64,000 nt of DNA from Paenibacillus nasutitermitis. GTDB lineage: Bacteria; Bacillota; Bacilli; Paenibacillales; Paenibacillaceae. This document shows, one piece after another, positions 33,956 through 43,388 of the stretch; position 1 is the stretch's first letter, and each line of letters opens with the position of its first letter. The translations under genes were made by a program, and so were the position numbers. The notes under the pieces were generated by a model. It saw only the letters and a program-made list of their open reading frames with translations. It did not search any database and had not been told where the DNA came from. The DNA is taken from assembly GCF_014641075.1 (NCBI RefSeq), contig NZ_BMHP01000001.1:124001-188000 (forward strand), in the 5' to 3' direction.

Positions 33956-36325
33956 TTAAGGAGAAGGTGTTTCATCCGGTATTACGCCGGGATGCTGGTA
34001 TGCCGCCTCAAGCAACCGGTATTGCCCCGGCGTATTCCCTGTGCGCGACTTGAACAGCTTGTTGAAGTAGCTGACATTGGAATAGCCGATTTCACGGCAG
34101 ATGTCCTCCATTGAATATTTGGGCTGCTTGAGCAGTTCACAGGCACGTTTGATCCGAAGCTGGATCAAATAATCGTTGATGGTTGTGCCCGTCGCTTCCT
34201 TGAAGATCCGGCTCAAGAAGGAGGTGCTGCGCTGCACGTGTTCAGCGACCATTTCGATCGAAATATTATTGTTGAAATTGTGGTCCATGAATTCGGTTGC
34301 AAGCCGCAGCGTAACGTCGTTCATCATCAGCCGCTTGTCCCGGTTATGAGCGATGATTCTAGCGCACATTTCCTGCAGGCATGCTTCCATATTGTGAAGC
34401 GTTTGGACACTGGATAGTCCAAACGGCCGGTCGCCGAGCACAATGGACATATCGCCTCCGGTTTGAACAAGCGTTTTCACGATTTCCCCGCTTAAATGAA
34501 AGAAGAGCTGCTGGACATTGGCTTTTCCCAGCCTGCGCTCGATCGCCTCCCGGGTGATTCGGCTGATCAATGCCGCGCATTCCTCCTCATTCAGCTGAAG
34601 CAGCGCTTGAAGCAGCTTCGTTTCGAGCTCGTACGGATAATAGTAGGTGTCTTTAGCTTTATCCTGCTTCCAACTGGCGACGATCGCATAGGGGATGATT
34701 TCGCCATTGCCCACGTACATTTTGAGACTAAGTGCTTCGACCGTTTCCTGGTAAGCCGACTGGACCGATTGCACCCCGGAGCAGATGCGGCTAATGCCGA
34801 TCGTCGCGGTGATGCCATATCGGATTTCCATATGCTTCTGTAGTCTCTCTGCGAGCTCGACAGGAAGCTCGTCTTTGCCGACTGGCACGGTTTGAAGGAA
34901 GACCGTCCGTTCATCGTCCCGGGCGAATATTTCGCCGTCAATGTCGAACTCCTCGATCAAGCCGTACTGAAACAAGTGAAAATGAAGCTTATCGGTCGTG
35001 TCGTTAAGCAGTCTCGGCCCCTCCAGCTCCAAGGTAAGGACGGCAAAACGCGCAAAATCCAGCTTCAGCCCCAGGAGCTTAACCGCATCCTCATTTTGCC
35101 CGCCACCTTGAGGGGAATTCGCACGGCCTTTGATAAGATCGTTTAAATACTTCTCCTTGATTGCCGGCCGGTTCACGCCAAGCAGCGATTCCACTTGTTT
35201 TTTCTCGCTCAGGATCGCTTCCCGGCTGTGTCTTAGCCTTTCGAACGACTGCCGGATGAAGCTAGCCTCATCGGCGGGGGGACGGGGAGTTTCCGGGCTC
35301 GCTCCTTCGCCCAGGGAGGCACTGGATGCCGCATTGGAGCCGCTAATATAGGCAACGACGCTCTTTAACGGGTGGTACAGCCGCTTCGAGATATAGAAGG
35401 AAAGGATAATCGCAATGGTGACGTAGAGCACGGAAACAGTGGTCACGATTGTTTTTATGCGGTCAAGTCCCTGAAGCAGGACGGATTGCTTGGTCAAATT
35501 GACAAACTTCCAGCCGGTCAAGCCGGAGGTCGTAAACGTTACGATCCGGTCGCGGCCGTCTACGTACGAACCGCTTCCGGCAGAAGATAAAGCTTCCGCA
35601 TCAAGCTGAGTGACAAGGGCTCCTGCTTCGGCCGAATCGCCGTAAAGCAGCTCATCATGCGGCCCAAGTACCAGCGTCGTCCCCTTTTTGTTATGATAAT
35701 GGCTTAGAAAGTCGGTAAAAAGCAGGTCAAGCTTCAAATTGATGAGGACAGCGCCTTCGACCGGTCCAATGAGCGGCATTTTCTGCATTAAGCTTGTGGC
35801 AGGCCCCCCCTGAGGAAGCCCGCCGGGACGTTTGGTGAGCCATACCGTCCGGCTTCCGGCCTCCCGATTCATCTCTGGCAGCCAAGAGCGGTCGGTGAAC
35901 GAGGATATGGAAGACATCTTAATATCGGAACGGGTGGTAAGAACCTGATCGAGCTTGCCGTAGGCGAGATAGATGGAGTCAATATAAGGACTCAGCTTCT
36001 GCTGCTCCTCCAGATACCGCGACAAATCGATCAGCGAGCCGACACTTAGCTTGTCGTTAATCGTACGGTACAGATATGACTGGGTCAACATCGTGCTTGT
36101 GGCCACATTTTTGACTTCCAACAACTCCTTATGAAGCAGTTCCCGCTGCTGCTCCAATACCGACTGATTATAAGCGACCGAGTTTTTAATACTCGTATTG
36201 GCGGAAATGGTATATGTGATTGAGGAAATGAGGATGACGGTTACCACGACGATCGCTGTCATGGACAGCAGCAGCTTGATGAATAAGGAATGGTTTCGAA
36301 TTAAGTGAACACCGGGCATGCACAT
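33956..36325 (-). CDS. Membrane-anchored AraC family regulator (one-component sensor)
   Basis: A 789-residue regulator: TM1 (about 17-40), a large extracellular Cache-like domain, TM2 (about 297-318), a cytoplasmic region of 350 residues with a degenerate GGDEF-like middle (ATIGISRICSGVQSVQSAYQETVEAL), and a C-terminal AraC double helix-turn-helix (NISIEMVAEHVQRSTSFLSRIFKEATGTT, YSNVSYFNKLFKSRTGNTPGQYR). This YtdP/YesS-like build joins sensing and DNA binding in one protein. It is divergent from the importer operon that starts at 36611 and is very likely its activator. A cre-like site lies 14 bp upstream of its start. Confidence 0.93.
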   Translation of the reverse strand: MCMPGVHLIRNHSLFIKLLLSMTAIVVVTVILISSITYTISANTSIKNSVAYNQSVLEQQRELLHKELLEVKNVATSTMLTQSYLYRTINDKLSVGSLIDLSRYLEEQQKLSPYIDSIYLAYGKLDQVLTTRSDIKMSSISSFTDRSWLPEMNREAGSRTVWLTKRPGGLPQGGPATSLMQKMPLIGPVEGAVLINLKLDLLFTDFLSHYHNKKGTTLVLGPHDELLYGDSAEAGALVTQLDAEALSSAGSGSYVDGRDRIVTFTTSGLTGWKFVNLTKQSVLLQGLDRIKTIVTTVSVLYVTIAIILSFYISKRLYHPLKSVVAYISGSNAASSASLGEGASPETPRPPADEASFIRQSFERLRHSREAILSEKKQVESLLGVNRPAIKEKYLNDLIKGRANSPQGGGQNEDAVKLLGLKLDFARFAVLTLELEGPRLLNDTTDKLHFHLFQYGLIEEFDIDGEIFARDDERTVFLQTVPVGKDELPVELAERLQKHMEIRYGITATIGISRICSGVQSVQSAYQETVEALSLKMYVGNGEIIPYAIVASWKQDKAKDTYYYPYELETKLLQALLQLNEEECAALISRITREAIERRLGKANVQQLFFHLSGEIVKTLVQTGGDMSIVLGDRPFGLSSVQTLHNMEACLQEMCARIIAHNRDKRLMMNDVTLRLATEFMDHNFNNNISIEMVAEHVQRSTSFLSRIFKEATGTTINDYLIQLRIKRACELLKQPKYSMEDICREIGYSNVSYFNKLFKSRTGNTPGQYRLLEAAYQHPGVIPDETPSP

Positions 36326-36338
36326 TTTCCTCCTCTCA

Positions 36339-36352
36339 TGTTAACGCTTACA
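36339..36352. promoter_or_regulatory. Candidate cre (CcpA) site
   Basis: TGTTAACGCTTACA matches 13 of 14 positions of TGWAANCGNTNWCA. It lies between the membrane AraC regulator and the binding-protein operon, close to the regulator's start, so catabolite repression of the regulator is possible. Confidence 0.5.
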
Positions 36353-36610
36353 CCAACTGGGTGTCCGATTCGAACACTACGGAATTATAGCATGGATCCA
36401 GTAGACGGAGCATGGCGCGGCGTGAAAAACATTCAAAAAACAGGATAACATAATAGCCGAAATCTGGCCAGGAAACGAAAAACATAAGGATTATAGAATG
36501 AAAAGGTTGTGCCGTCAGCATGCTGTCGTATATCGTAAATCTTGTAACCGTTCCCATTCCCGGCCGGGCGAAACGTTTCTCGGGAACAATTAAGCAAGCA
36601 GGGGGAGATT

Positions 36611-38164
36611 ATGTTGGTTAAAAAAATGAAGCCGATCGCTCTCGCCGTACTGACAGCCAGTATGGCGGCTGGATTGCTCAGCGGATGTGCTGAAGATAAG
36701 AAGAATAACGCGGAATCGGGCGAGCCGGGTGCAGCCAAGAAACCGGTCGAACTAACGTGGGGCATCCAATTCCAGGCGAACGCGGTCGTTGAAGATTCTC
36801 CTGTGCAGAAATGGCTGGAGCAAAAGTTCAACGTCAAAATCAAGCCGGTCAAAGTAACCGATGCCAGTATCGCCTCCGGTGAAGTACCGGACCTGTTCAT
36901 GCTTGGAGATCCATCCAACGTGTCCGCTTACCAGTCGCAGGGTGTGCTGATGAATATCGATCCGAACATGGTGAAGGAGCAGATGCCGGAGTATTACAAG
37001 GACGTCGAGAATTCCAACGAGCTGTTCCAAACGGTAACCTTCGATGATAAGCTGTGGGCGATTCCGATGTTTATCGATTTGAAGCCCTATGATTTCACAT
37101 TGTTGTGGCGGAAGGATTGGCTCGACAAAGTAGGAATTGCGAAGATCCCGCAAACGCTTGATGAGCTGGAGAAGGCTATCTATGCCTTCGCCAAGAACGA
37201 CCCGGATGGAAATGGCAAGAATGACACCTACGGATTAACCGGCACGGCGACTTCGACTTGGGGGACCGGCTTCTATTCGATCTTCGGCGCATACGGCATC
37301 GAGCCGACTATGTGGCAGGAACAGAACGGGCAGCTCGTCAACGGATCGATTCGTCCGGAAGCAAAAGACGCGCTCGCGAAACTTCAGCAATGGTACGCAG
37401 ACGGCATCATCGACCCGGAATTTATCACGGATACACAGGACTCTTACCAAAAGAAGCTGTATAACGGCCGAATCGGCGTCATTGAGGAGCAGATCGGCAA
37501 GGCCGCGCTAGAGGATGGCGCCACGCTCGTCGGCATGAAGGCCGTGAACCCGGACGCCAAGCTTGAACTCGGCAAGAATCCGGAGGGACCGGGAGGCGAC
37601 GGCACGTGGGACTGGGGGATTAAGAGCAATTTCATAGTCATCGGCAGCAAAGTGAAGGACGATCCGGAGAAGCTGAGCAAGATCTTCGAGATTCTCCGCG
37701 CAGAGAGTAACGATGAAGAAACGATCAATATGACGAGTCTTGGCGTGAAGGGGACGCAGTGGGACTTTGCGGACAGCGGAGCGACCTCCGGTCCGACCAA
37801 GTTCCTGCCCGAATTTGAGAAGCAGGAGCAGCGCGATGCAGTCGGCGTCCGGTTGTTCTCGCTCGGCAATATTATGACGCGGGAATATCGGGATAAGTAC
37901 TCGAACCCGAAACTGAACGAGGCGATTCGCGCCTATTCGTCCGCACCGAACTGGTCCGATGCGCTTCTGTTTGCGGCATTGCCTTCAGACGGCAAGTATA
38001 AGCAGAATTTAACGGCGCTCACGCAAAAATACTTCGCGCAAATGATCAGCGGGGAAATCCCGCTCACCGATTGGGATAAATACGTAGCGGAATGGAAGGC
38101 GAAGGGCGGCGACGAGCTGACCCAGGAAGCTAACGAGCTGTACCAGAAACAGTTTAAAAAATAA
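36611..38164 (+). CDS. Extracellular solute-binding lipoprotein (LplA type)
   Basis: A 517-residue lipoprotein, the long type that partners LplB/LplC permeases. The signal (KKMK, hydrophobic core) ends in the lipobox LLSGC with the acylated Cys at residue 26. Motifs include KWLEQKFNVKI, SGEVPDLFMLGDPS, LWRKDWLDKVGIAKIPQTLDELEKA and a calcium-site-like DPDGNGKNDTYG (about 198-209). GGGGGAG is very near ATG 36611, so the TTG one codon later is an equally good start. The permeases follow at 38272 and 39185. With the downstream lyase and unsaturated glucuronyl hydrolase, the ligand is probably an acidic oligosaccharide. Confidence 0.93.
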   Translation: MLVKKMKPIALAVLTASMAAGLLSGCAEDKKNNAESGEPGAAKKPVELTWGIQFQANAVVEDSPVQKWLEQKFNVKIKPVKVTDASIASGEVPDLFMLGDPSNVSAYQSQGVLMNIDPNMVKEQMPEYYKDVENSNELFQTVTFDDKLWAIPMFIDLKPYDFTLLWRKDWLDKVGIAKIPQTLDELEKAIYAFAKNDPDGNGKNDTYGLTGTATSTWGTGFYSIFGAYGIEPTMWQEQNGQLVNGSIRPEAKDALAKLQQWYADGIIDPEFITDTQDSYQKKLYNGRIGVIEEQIGKAALEDGATLVGMKAVNPDAKLELGKNPEGPGGDGTWDWGIKSNFIVIGSKVKDDPEKLSKIFEILRAESNDEETINMTSLGVKGTQWDFADSGATSGPTKFLPEFEKQEQRDAVGVRLFSLGNIMTREYRDKYSNPKLNEAIRAYSSAPNWSDALLFAALPSDGKYKQNLTALTQKYFAQMISGEIPLTDWDKYVAEWKAKGGDELTQEANELYQKQFKK

Positions 38165-38271
38165 TCGGATTTCGAGCGTTTCCTTATCCCCGGGCGGTCT
38201 TTGGAGCTTAACGTTGAGGACTTTCCTCACCTCCCAGGGAAGGAGCGGATCCGGCTTAAGGAAGTGCATAA

Positions 38272-39171
38272 TTGAAGACCATCGTGAAGCACCGGGAGCT
38301 GTTTGCGCTCTATCTGTTTGCGTTTGCCTTTTTCCTCGTATTTAAGTATGGGCCGATCTACGGTGTTCTGATCGCCTTCAAAGATTTTCGTGTCGTAGAC
38401 GGCATATGGGGAAGCCCATGGGTCGGATTCAAGCATTTTGACGCGTTGTTTCATAGCGCTGATTTTTACCGGCTTCTCAAGAACACACTACTGCTCAATG
38501 TCTACTTGCTCCTATTTGCATTTCCAGCGCCGATCATATTGGCCCTGCTGCTTAATGAGCTTCGTTCCCGATTCTTCCAACGGTTCGTTCAGATGACGAT
38601 GTATTTGCCGCATTTCGTTTCGTGGGTCATCATGTCCGGGCTCGTCATTTATTTCCTGTCGCCAACGACGGGCATTGCCGCCGATATCGCAGGGTGGTTT
38701 GGGGCAAAGCCGGTGTTCTACATGGGGAGCAAAGAATATTTTCGTCCGATCGTCGTCGTTTCGGCCATCCTGAAGGATATCGGCTGGGGTTCGATCATTT
38801 ATTTTGCTGCTTTGTCGGGCATTCATCCCGAAATGCAGGAATCGGCCGTCATCGACGGGGCGAACCGCTGGCAGCGTATGCTGCATATCAACATCCCGTC
38901 CATTATGCCGACAGTGGCGATCATGTTCATTCTCAGCCTCGGCGGCTTTCTGAGTGCCAATTTCGAACAAATTATCAATCTGCTCAATCCCGTCAACTTT
39001 GAAACCGGAGATGTAATCGATACCTACGTATACCGGGTCGGCTTGCAGCAGTTCCAATACAGCTATACCGCCGCGATTGGTTTATTCAAGTCCTTGGTCG
39101 GGCTGGTATTGATTCTGGGCGCGAACTTCGCTGTTCGCAGACTAAGCCGCGGGGAAAGCGGCTTATGGTAG
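38272..39171 (+). CDS. ABC transporter permease, LplB type
   Basis: A 299-residue permease. The opening ELFALYLFAFAFFLVFKYGPIYGVLIAFKDF is the LplB signature, followed by the GSPWVGFKHF segment; the EAA loop is EMQESAVIDGANRWQRMLHINIPSIMPT near residue 187. TTG 38272 is the likely start, with GGAAG at 38258-38262; no in-frame ATG occurs near it. It follows the binding protein after 107 nt and precedes the second permease by 13 nt. Together they form the membrane channel of the importer. Confidence 0.93.
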   Translation: MKTIVKHRELFALYLFAFAFFLVFKYGPIYGVLIAFKDFRVVDGIWGSPWVGFKHFDALFHSADFYRLLKNTLLLNVYLLLFAFPAPIILALLLNELRSRFFQRFVQMTMYLPHFVSWVIMSGLVIYFLSPTTGIAADIAGWFGAKPVFYMGSKEYFRPIVVVSAILKDIGWGSIIYFAALSGIHPEMQESAVIDGANRWQRMLHINIPSIMPTVAIMFILSLGGFLSANFEQIINLLNPVNFETGDVIDTYVYRVGLQQFQYSYTAAIGLFKSLVGLVLILGANFAVRRLSRGESGLW

Positions 39172-39184
39172 GAGGAACCGCACG

Positions 39185-40054
39185 ATGACATCAAAGTCCT
39201 GGCAGGATAAACTGGCCGTTGGCTTGATCTATAGCTTACTTGCGCTTCTCGCCGTCATTGTCGTCTATCCGTTCATTCACGTGCTTTCAGTATCGTTGAG
39301 CGACCGCGGAGAGGCGCTGCGCACCGGATTCCATTGGTTTCCGCGGCATCCGACATTTGAAGCGTACCGCCAGCTGCTCGATTATCCGTTCATTTGGATT
39401 GGATACGGGAATACGCTGTTTCGCATGGCGGTCGGCACCGCGTTTACGCTGCTGGTCACGGTATGTGCCGCTTATCCGTTATCCCGCGCGGAATTTCCGA
39501 TGAAGCGGGCGCTTGTAATGCTCTTATTGTTCACGATGATCTTCGACGGAGGGATCGTGCCGAATTACTTGTTGTTGAAGGAGCTTCATCTGCTGAATAC
39601 GCGGTGGGTTTACGTGCTGCCGCCAGCGGCGAATGCGTTCGAGGTATTGGTGATGATTTCGTTCTTCCGCTCGATTCCGAATGCGCTCATTGAAGCTGCC
39701 CGGATCGATGGGGCTCGCGATTTGCGCATCCTGCGCAGGATCGTGCTGCCGCTGTCGATGCCGGCGCTCGTGACGATCGGGCTCTGGTCGCTTGTATATC
39801 ACGTCAACGCCTTCATGGACAATTTGCTGTACGTCACCGATCAATCGAAGTTCGTGCTTCAGCAGATCGTCCGGCAAATTCTGATCGAGAACCAGCTTGA
39901 CCCGTTTACGACCGCGATAAACCAGATTCCGCCAGCGCCGGAAAGCTTGAAGATGGCAATGGTGGTGGTGTCCGCGCTCCCGGTGCTTGTACTGTATCCG
40001 TTCCTGCTCCGGTATTTCGAGAAAGGAACGATGATCGGCTCTGTCAAGGGCTAA
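39185..40054 (+). CDS. ABC transporter permease, LplC type
   Basis: A 289-residue permease with the LplC-type features: VVYPFIHVLSVSLSDR near the N-terminus, FPRHPTFEAYRQLL, FTMIFDGGIVPNYLLLKELHLLNTRWVYVLP in the middle, and the EAA loop ALIEAARIDGARDLRILRRIVLPLSMPAL near residue 170. It ends YFEKGTMIGSVKG, the standard C-terminus of the group. GGAGG at 39172-39176 precedes ATG 39185. Permease partner of the preceding gene; the enzyme genes follow in the same direction after 49 nt. Confidence 0.94.
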   Translation: MTSKSWQDKLAVGLIYSLLALLAVIVVYPFIHVLSVSLSDRGEALRTGFHWFPRHPTFEAYRQLLDYPFIWIGYGNTLFRMAVGTAFTLLVTVCAAYPLSRAEFPMKRALVMLLLFTMIFDGGIVPNYLLLKELHLLNTRWVYVLPPAANAFEVLVMISFFRSIPNALIEAARIDGARDLRILRRIVLPLSMPALVTIGLWSLVYHVNAFMDNLLYVTDQSKFVLQQIVRQILIENQLDPFTTAINQIPPAPESLKMAMVVVSALPVLVLYPFLLRYFEKGTMIGSVKG

Positions 40055-40103
40055 GCGGTCAAGTGCGGGTTGCAGGCTAAACTTAGGCTATAAGGAGAAT
40101 CCG

Positions 40104-41957
40104 ATGATTACCTTCCGTCAATTAAGAGAAGCAATCATAGCCGTACAAGAACGACCCGCAACGTTGGCGGGAGGAGAACTGACGCCCGGGAAAAGACGGG
40201 TACTTCTAGAAGCGCCTCACCTGGCCGATTTGATCAAGGAAATGCGTGAGGAAGCGGAGAAGGCGAAGCTTGAGCCAATACCTGCATTGACGTTTACGGA
40301 TTTTAACACCATACGCTTGTCGGGTACGCGCAAGGAATACGAAAAACCGTATTTCGCGCGCAGGGGGCGTTTGATTGCCCTGGCGCTGACGATGGCCATT
40401 GACAATTCGGATGTTTATAAGGAAACGCTCGAAAATCTGATCTGGGACATTTGCAATGAGTACGCTTGGGCCGTGCCGGCGCATCTTCCCCATCCGATAG
40501 ATGAAGCGTCGGCAGCGCATGTTCCTCCGAACCGTTTCGTTGACTTATTCGCTGCTGAAACGGCGCATGCTTTGGCCGAAGTGCTGTATCTCGTAGGGAA
40601 CCGCTTGAACGGCTGGGTGACGCACCGGGTAAGGGAAGAGATCGAACAGCGCGTATTCCGGCCTGTGTTCGAGGGCGCGCACCATTTCTTCTGGACCGCG
40701 ATGACGAACAACTGGTCGGCCGTATGCAGCGGGGCTGTCGGCATGGCGGCGCTGCTTCTGGTCGATGATCCGGAACGGCTTGCGGGCATGCAGGATCGGG
40801 TCGTGAGTGCCATGGAAAGCTTCCTGGCGGGTTATGGGGATGACGGCTGCTGCCCTGAAGGTGCCTCATACTGGATCTATGGTTTTGGTTATTTTGTTTA
40901 TTGGGCCGAGATGCTGCGCGAGTTTACCGATGGTACAATCGATTTGTTGAAGTCGGACAAAATCAAACGCATCGCGGAATTCCCGGGAACCATCGCACTC
41001 GGCGCTTCCGCCTGCATTAATTATTCGGATTGCAGGCCGACGTTTCGGATGCCCACGGGGCTGATCAGCCGTTTGTCGTGCAGACTTGGCATCGCTCCCC
41101 CGGAAACGTCGGGCATCCCGCCGTTTCATCACGATCACTGCTACCGCTGGCCGCATGTGGTGCGCAACCTGCTATGGACAGAACCCGAATGTCTTGAGGG
41201 CCGGGATGCGGAGGGCAGCTATTACTTTCCCAGTACGGAGTGGCTGGTGGTGAAGCACGCCACGCCAAAGGGCTTGCTTGCTTTCTCGGCCAAAGGTGGT
41301 CATAATAATGAGCCTCATAATCATAACGACCTTGGCCATTTCATTCTTCATACCGGCGGCGACTCGTTGCTGGCGGATCTGGGAATGGGGGTGTATACGA
41401 GCGGATACTTCGGAGAAGCGCGATATGCCCATCTGCATACTTCCTCTGCTGGACATTCGGTTCCGGTTATCAACGGGCAGCAGCAGGCGGCTGGCCAAGC
41501 TCATCTGGCGGTAGTTACGAGAAACGAGTCGGAGAACGGCACAGTCCGGTTCGAGCTGGATTTGACGCTTGCTTACGGACCGGAGGCGCAGATCCGCTCG
41601 TTTCACCGGTTATTCGAGTGGGAGAACTACCGGGAGGAAGGCGCAGCGGTGCTTACACTAACGGATCGTTTTGTATTTGAGGAAAAGACAGACGGGACGA
41701 AGAGCAGCGTATTGGAGCATTTCATCAGCTTTCACAAACCGGCTGTCGGCAGCGGCACGGTGACATGGCGGGGAGAGAATGGGACAGTTGTTTTACGATT
41801 CGATCCCTCAGAGCTGTCGGTGGATGTGGAAACGATCGAGACGCCGGGTCGTGATGACCAAACGTTAACGGTTTACCGCTTGCGGCTGCACGCCGGGCAG
41901 CTGTCTCTAGCCTATACGTGCAGACTCATCATGGAATGTCGTGTAGAATCAATATGA
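40104..41957 (+). CDS. Heparinase II/III-like polysaccharide lyase, cytoplasmic
   Basis: A 617-residue protein with the two-part build of heparinase II/III-like and related lyases. The N-terminal 330 residues are a helical toroid (NNWSAVCSGAVGMAAL, PEGASYWIYGFGYFVYWAEM), and the C-terminus is a beta-sandwich (KGGHNNEPHNHNDLGHF, with HxH-N-D-x-G, then GGDSLLADLGMGVYT). These enzymes cleave uronate-containing glycosaminoglycans by beta-elimination to leave a 4,5-unsaturated uronate. No signal peptide is present, so it should act on imported oligosaccharides. The next gene encodes a GH88-type hydrolase, which removes exactly that unsaturated residue. Substrate (heparan, hyaluronan, chondroitin or alginate-like) is not resolved. 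Confidence 0.87.
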   Translation: MITFRQLREAIIAVQERPATLAGGELTPGKRRVLLEAPHLADLIKEMREEAEKAKLEPIPALTFTDFNTIRLSGTRKEYEKPYFARRGRLIALALTMAIDNSDVYKETLENLIWDICNEYAWAVPAHLPHPIDEASAAHVPPNRFVDLFAAETAHALAEVLYLVGNRLNGWVTHRVREEIEQRVFRPVFEGAHHFFWTAMTNNWSAVCSGAVGMAALLLVDDPERLAGMQDRVVSAMESFLAGYGDDGCCPEGASYWIYGFGYFVYWAEMLREFTDGTIDLLKSDKIKRIAEFPGTIALGASACINYSDCRPTFRMPTGLISRLSCRLGIAPPETSGIPPFHHDHCYRWPHVVRNLLWTEPECLEGRDAEGSYYFPSTEWLVVKHATPKGLLAFSAKGGHNNEPHNHNDLGHFILHTGGDSLLADLGMGVYTSGYFGEARYAHLHTSSAGHSVPVINGQQQAAGQAHLAVVTRNESENGTVRFELDLTLAYGPEAQIRSFHRLFEWENYREEGAAVLTLTDRFVFEEKTDGTKSSVLEHFISFHKPAVGSGTVTWRGENGTVVLRFDPSELSVDVETIETPGRDDQTLTVYRLRLHAGQLSLAYTCRLIMECRVESI

Positions 41958-42031
41958 TGCCCGACCACCAAACCTCGAGCCTGTTCCAAATTCGTCAAAG
42001 CAAACCCAAATCGTTTTAACAGGAGGCCTTT

Positions 42032-43180
42032 ATGAACTGGACTGATGCATTAGACAAAGCAATGCTCACAACCTCTGTGAATATTAGCCGATTTAAGAGC
42101 CAGTTTCCGTACGTAAGCGATGGAGACGGCAAGTACCAGCTGACCGATCATGCAAGCTGGACGGAAGGTTTCTGGCCGGGCATCTTATGGCTGAGCTATG
42201 AGTACAGCGGGGATCCGGCGATAAGAGAAGCTGCCGTGAGCAGCGTCGCCTCGTTAAAAGAGAGGCTGGAGCAGGGGAATTATCTCGAACATCACGATAT
42301 CGGGTTTCTGTATTCCTTATCCGCCAAAGCCCAGTGGATTGTAGAGAAGAACGAGTCTTCCCGGCAAACGGCGCTTGAAGCGGCGGACAGGCTGATGAGA
42401 CGGTGGAGGCCAAGCGCGCAGATTATCCAGGCGTGGGGTCCAGAGGGCGATTCGGAGAACGGCGGACGCATTATTATCGACTGTTTGATGAACCTGCCGC
42501 TGCTTTATTGGGCCGCGGAGCAGACCGGCGATCCTGAATATATGAAGATTGCCCGCATTCACGCCGATAAGAGCCGACGTTTCCTGGTAAGGGGAGACGA
42601 CTCTTCTTATCATACGTTTTATTTTCATCAGGCAACCGGAGATCCCCTAAATGGTGGAACACATCAAGGCTTTAGCGACGGATCGACTTGGACCCGCGGG
42701 CAAGCGTGGGGGATTTATGGATTCGCATTGGCTTACCGCCAGTTTAAAGAACCTTATTTCCTGGAGACCTCAAAGCGGCTGGCGCGGTATTTCATCGCCC
42801 ATCTGCCCGAAGATCAGGTTGCCTATTGGGATTTCGATGCCCCGCAGGTTAGCGGCACGCCAAGAGACAGTTCCGCTTCCTCAATTGCCGTCTGCGGGCT
42901 GCTGGAACTGGTTGAGCATTTGCCGGACGGCGATCCGGAACGGGAATATTTCCGCCAGGCCGCAGAACAATCCATGACCTCATTGATTGATCACTATTTT
43001 ACCGCCGGAAGCCCAACTGAAGAAGGCTTCTTGAGGCATGGCTCCTATTCCGTGAGAGGCGGCATTTCTCCAGATGATTTTATGATTTGGGGCGATTATT
43101 TCTTTCTTGAAGCGCTGATGCGTCTGAATAGCCGGATTCCCGGATATTGGTATGAGCGTTTGCCCACCGATCCAGGCTGA
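42032..43180 (+). CDS. GH88 unsaturated glucuronyl hydrolase
   Basis: A 382-residue cytosolic enzyme, the normal length for unsaturated glucuronyl hydrolase of family GH88. It hydrates the 4,5-double bond of the terminal unsaturated glucuronate of glycosaminoglycan disaccharides, so that the residue is released. The two catalytic aspartates are visible: D89 in HHDIGFLYSLS and D150 in IIIDCLMNLPLL, matching D88 and D149 of the Bacillus sp. GL1 enzyme. Other family motifs are HASWTEGFWPGILWL and SDGSTWTRGQAWGIYGF. GGAGG precedes ATG 42032. Last gene of the operon that begins with the binding protein at 36611; it complements the lyase just upstream. Confidence 0.93.
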   Translation: MNWTDALDKAMLTTSVNISRFKSQFPYVSDGDGKYQLTDHASWTEGFWPGILWLSYEYSGDPAIREAAVSSVASLKERLEQGNYLEHHDIGFLYSLSAKAQWIVEKNESSRQTALEAADRLMRRWRPSAQIIQAWGPEGDSENGGRIIIDCLMNLPLLYWAAEQTGDPEYMKIARIHADKSRRFLVRGDDSSYHTFYFHQATGDPLNGGTHQGFSDGSTWTRGQAWGIYGFALAYRQFKEPYFLETSKRLARYFIAHLPEDQVAYWDFDAPQVSGTPRDSSASSIAVCGLLELVEHLPDGDPEREYFRQAAEQSMTSLIDHYFTAGSPTEEGFLRHGSYSVRGGISPDDFMIWGDYFFLEALMRLNSRIPGYWYERLPTDPG

Positions 43181-43388
43181 TCATTGGATTTGTAGTTTTG
43201 CTGAGGTTCATGGTCGGGCGGTTGTTCCAGCATGGAAGGATCGTGTACACTGAATAAAAGCTCCTTGTTCCCGTACAAAGGAAATGACGAGCTCGATGGA
43301 AATGAGACAGATCGAATGCTTCAAGGCCGTTTGTGTCCTGTGACGCCGAACAGCCCGTTCATAATCTGCTTGAAGTGGGTGGAATGCC

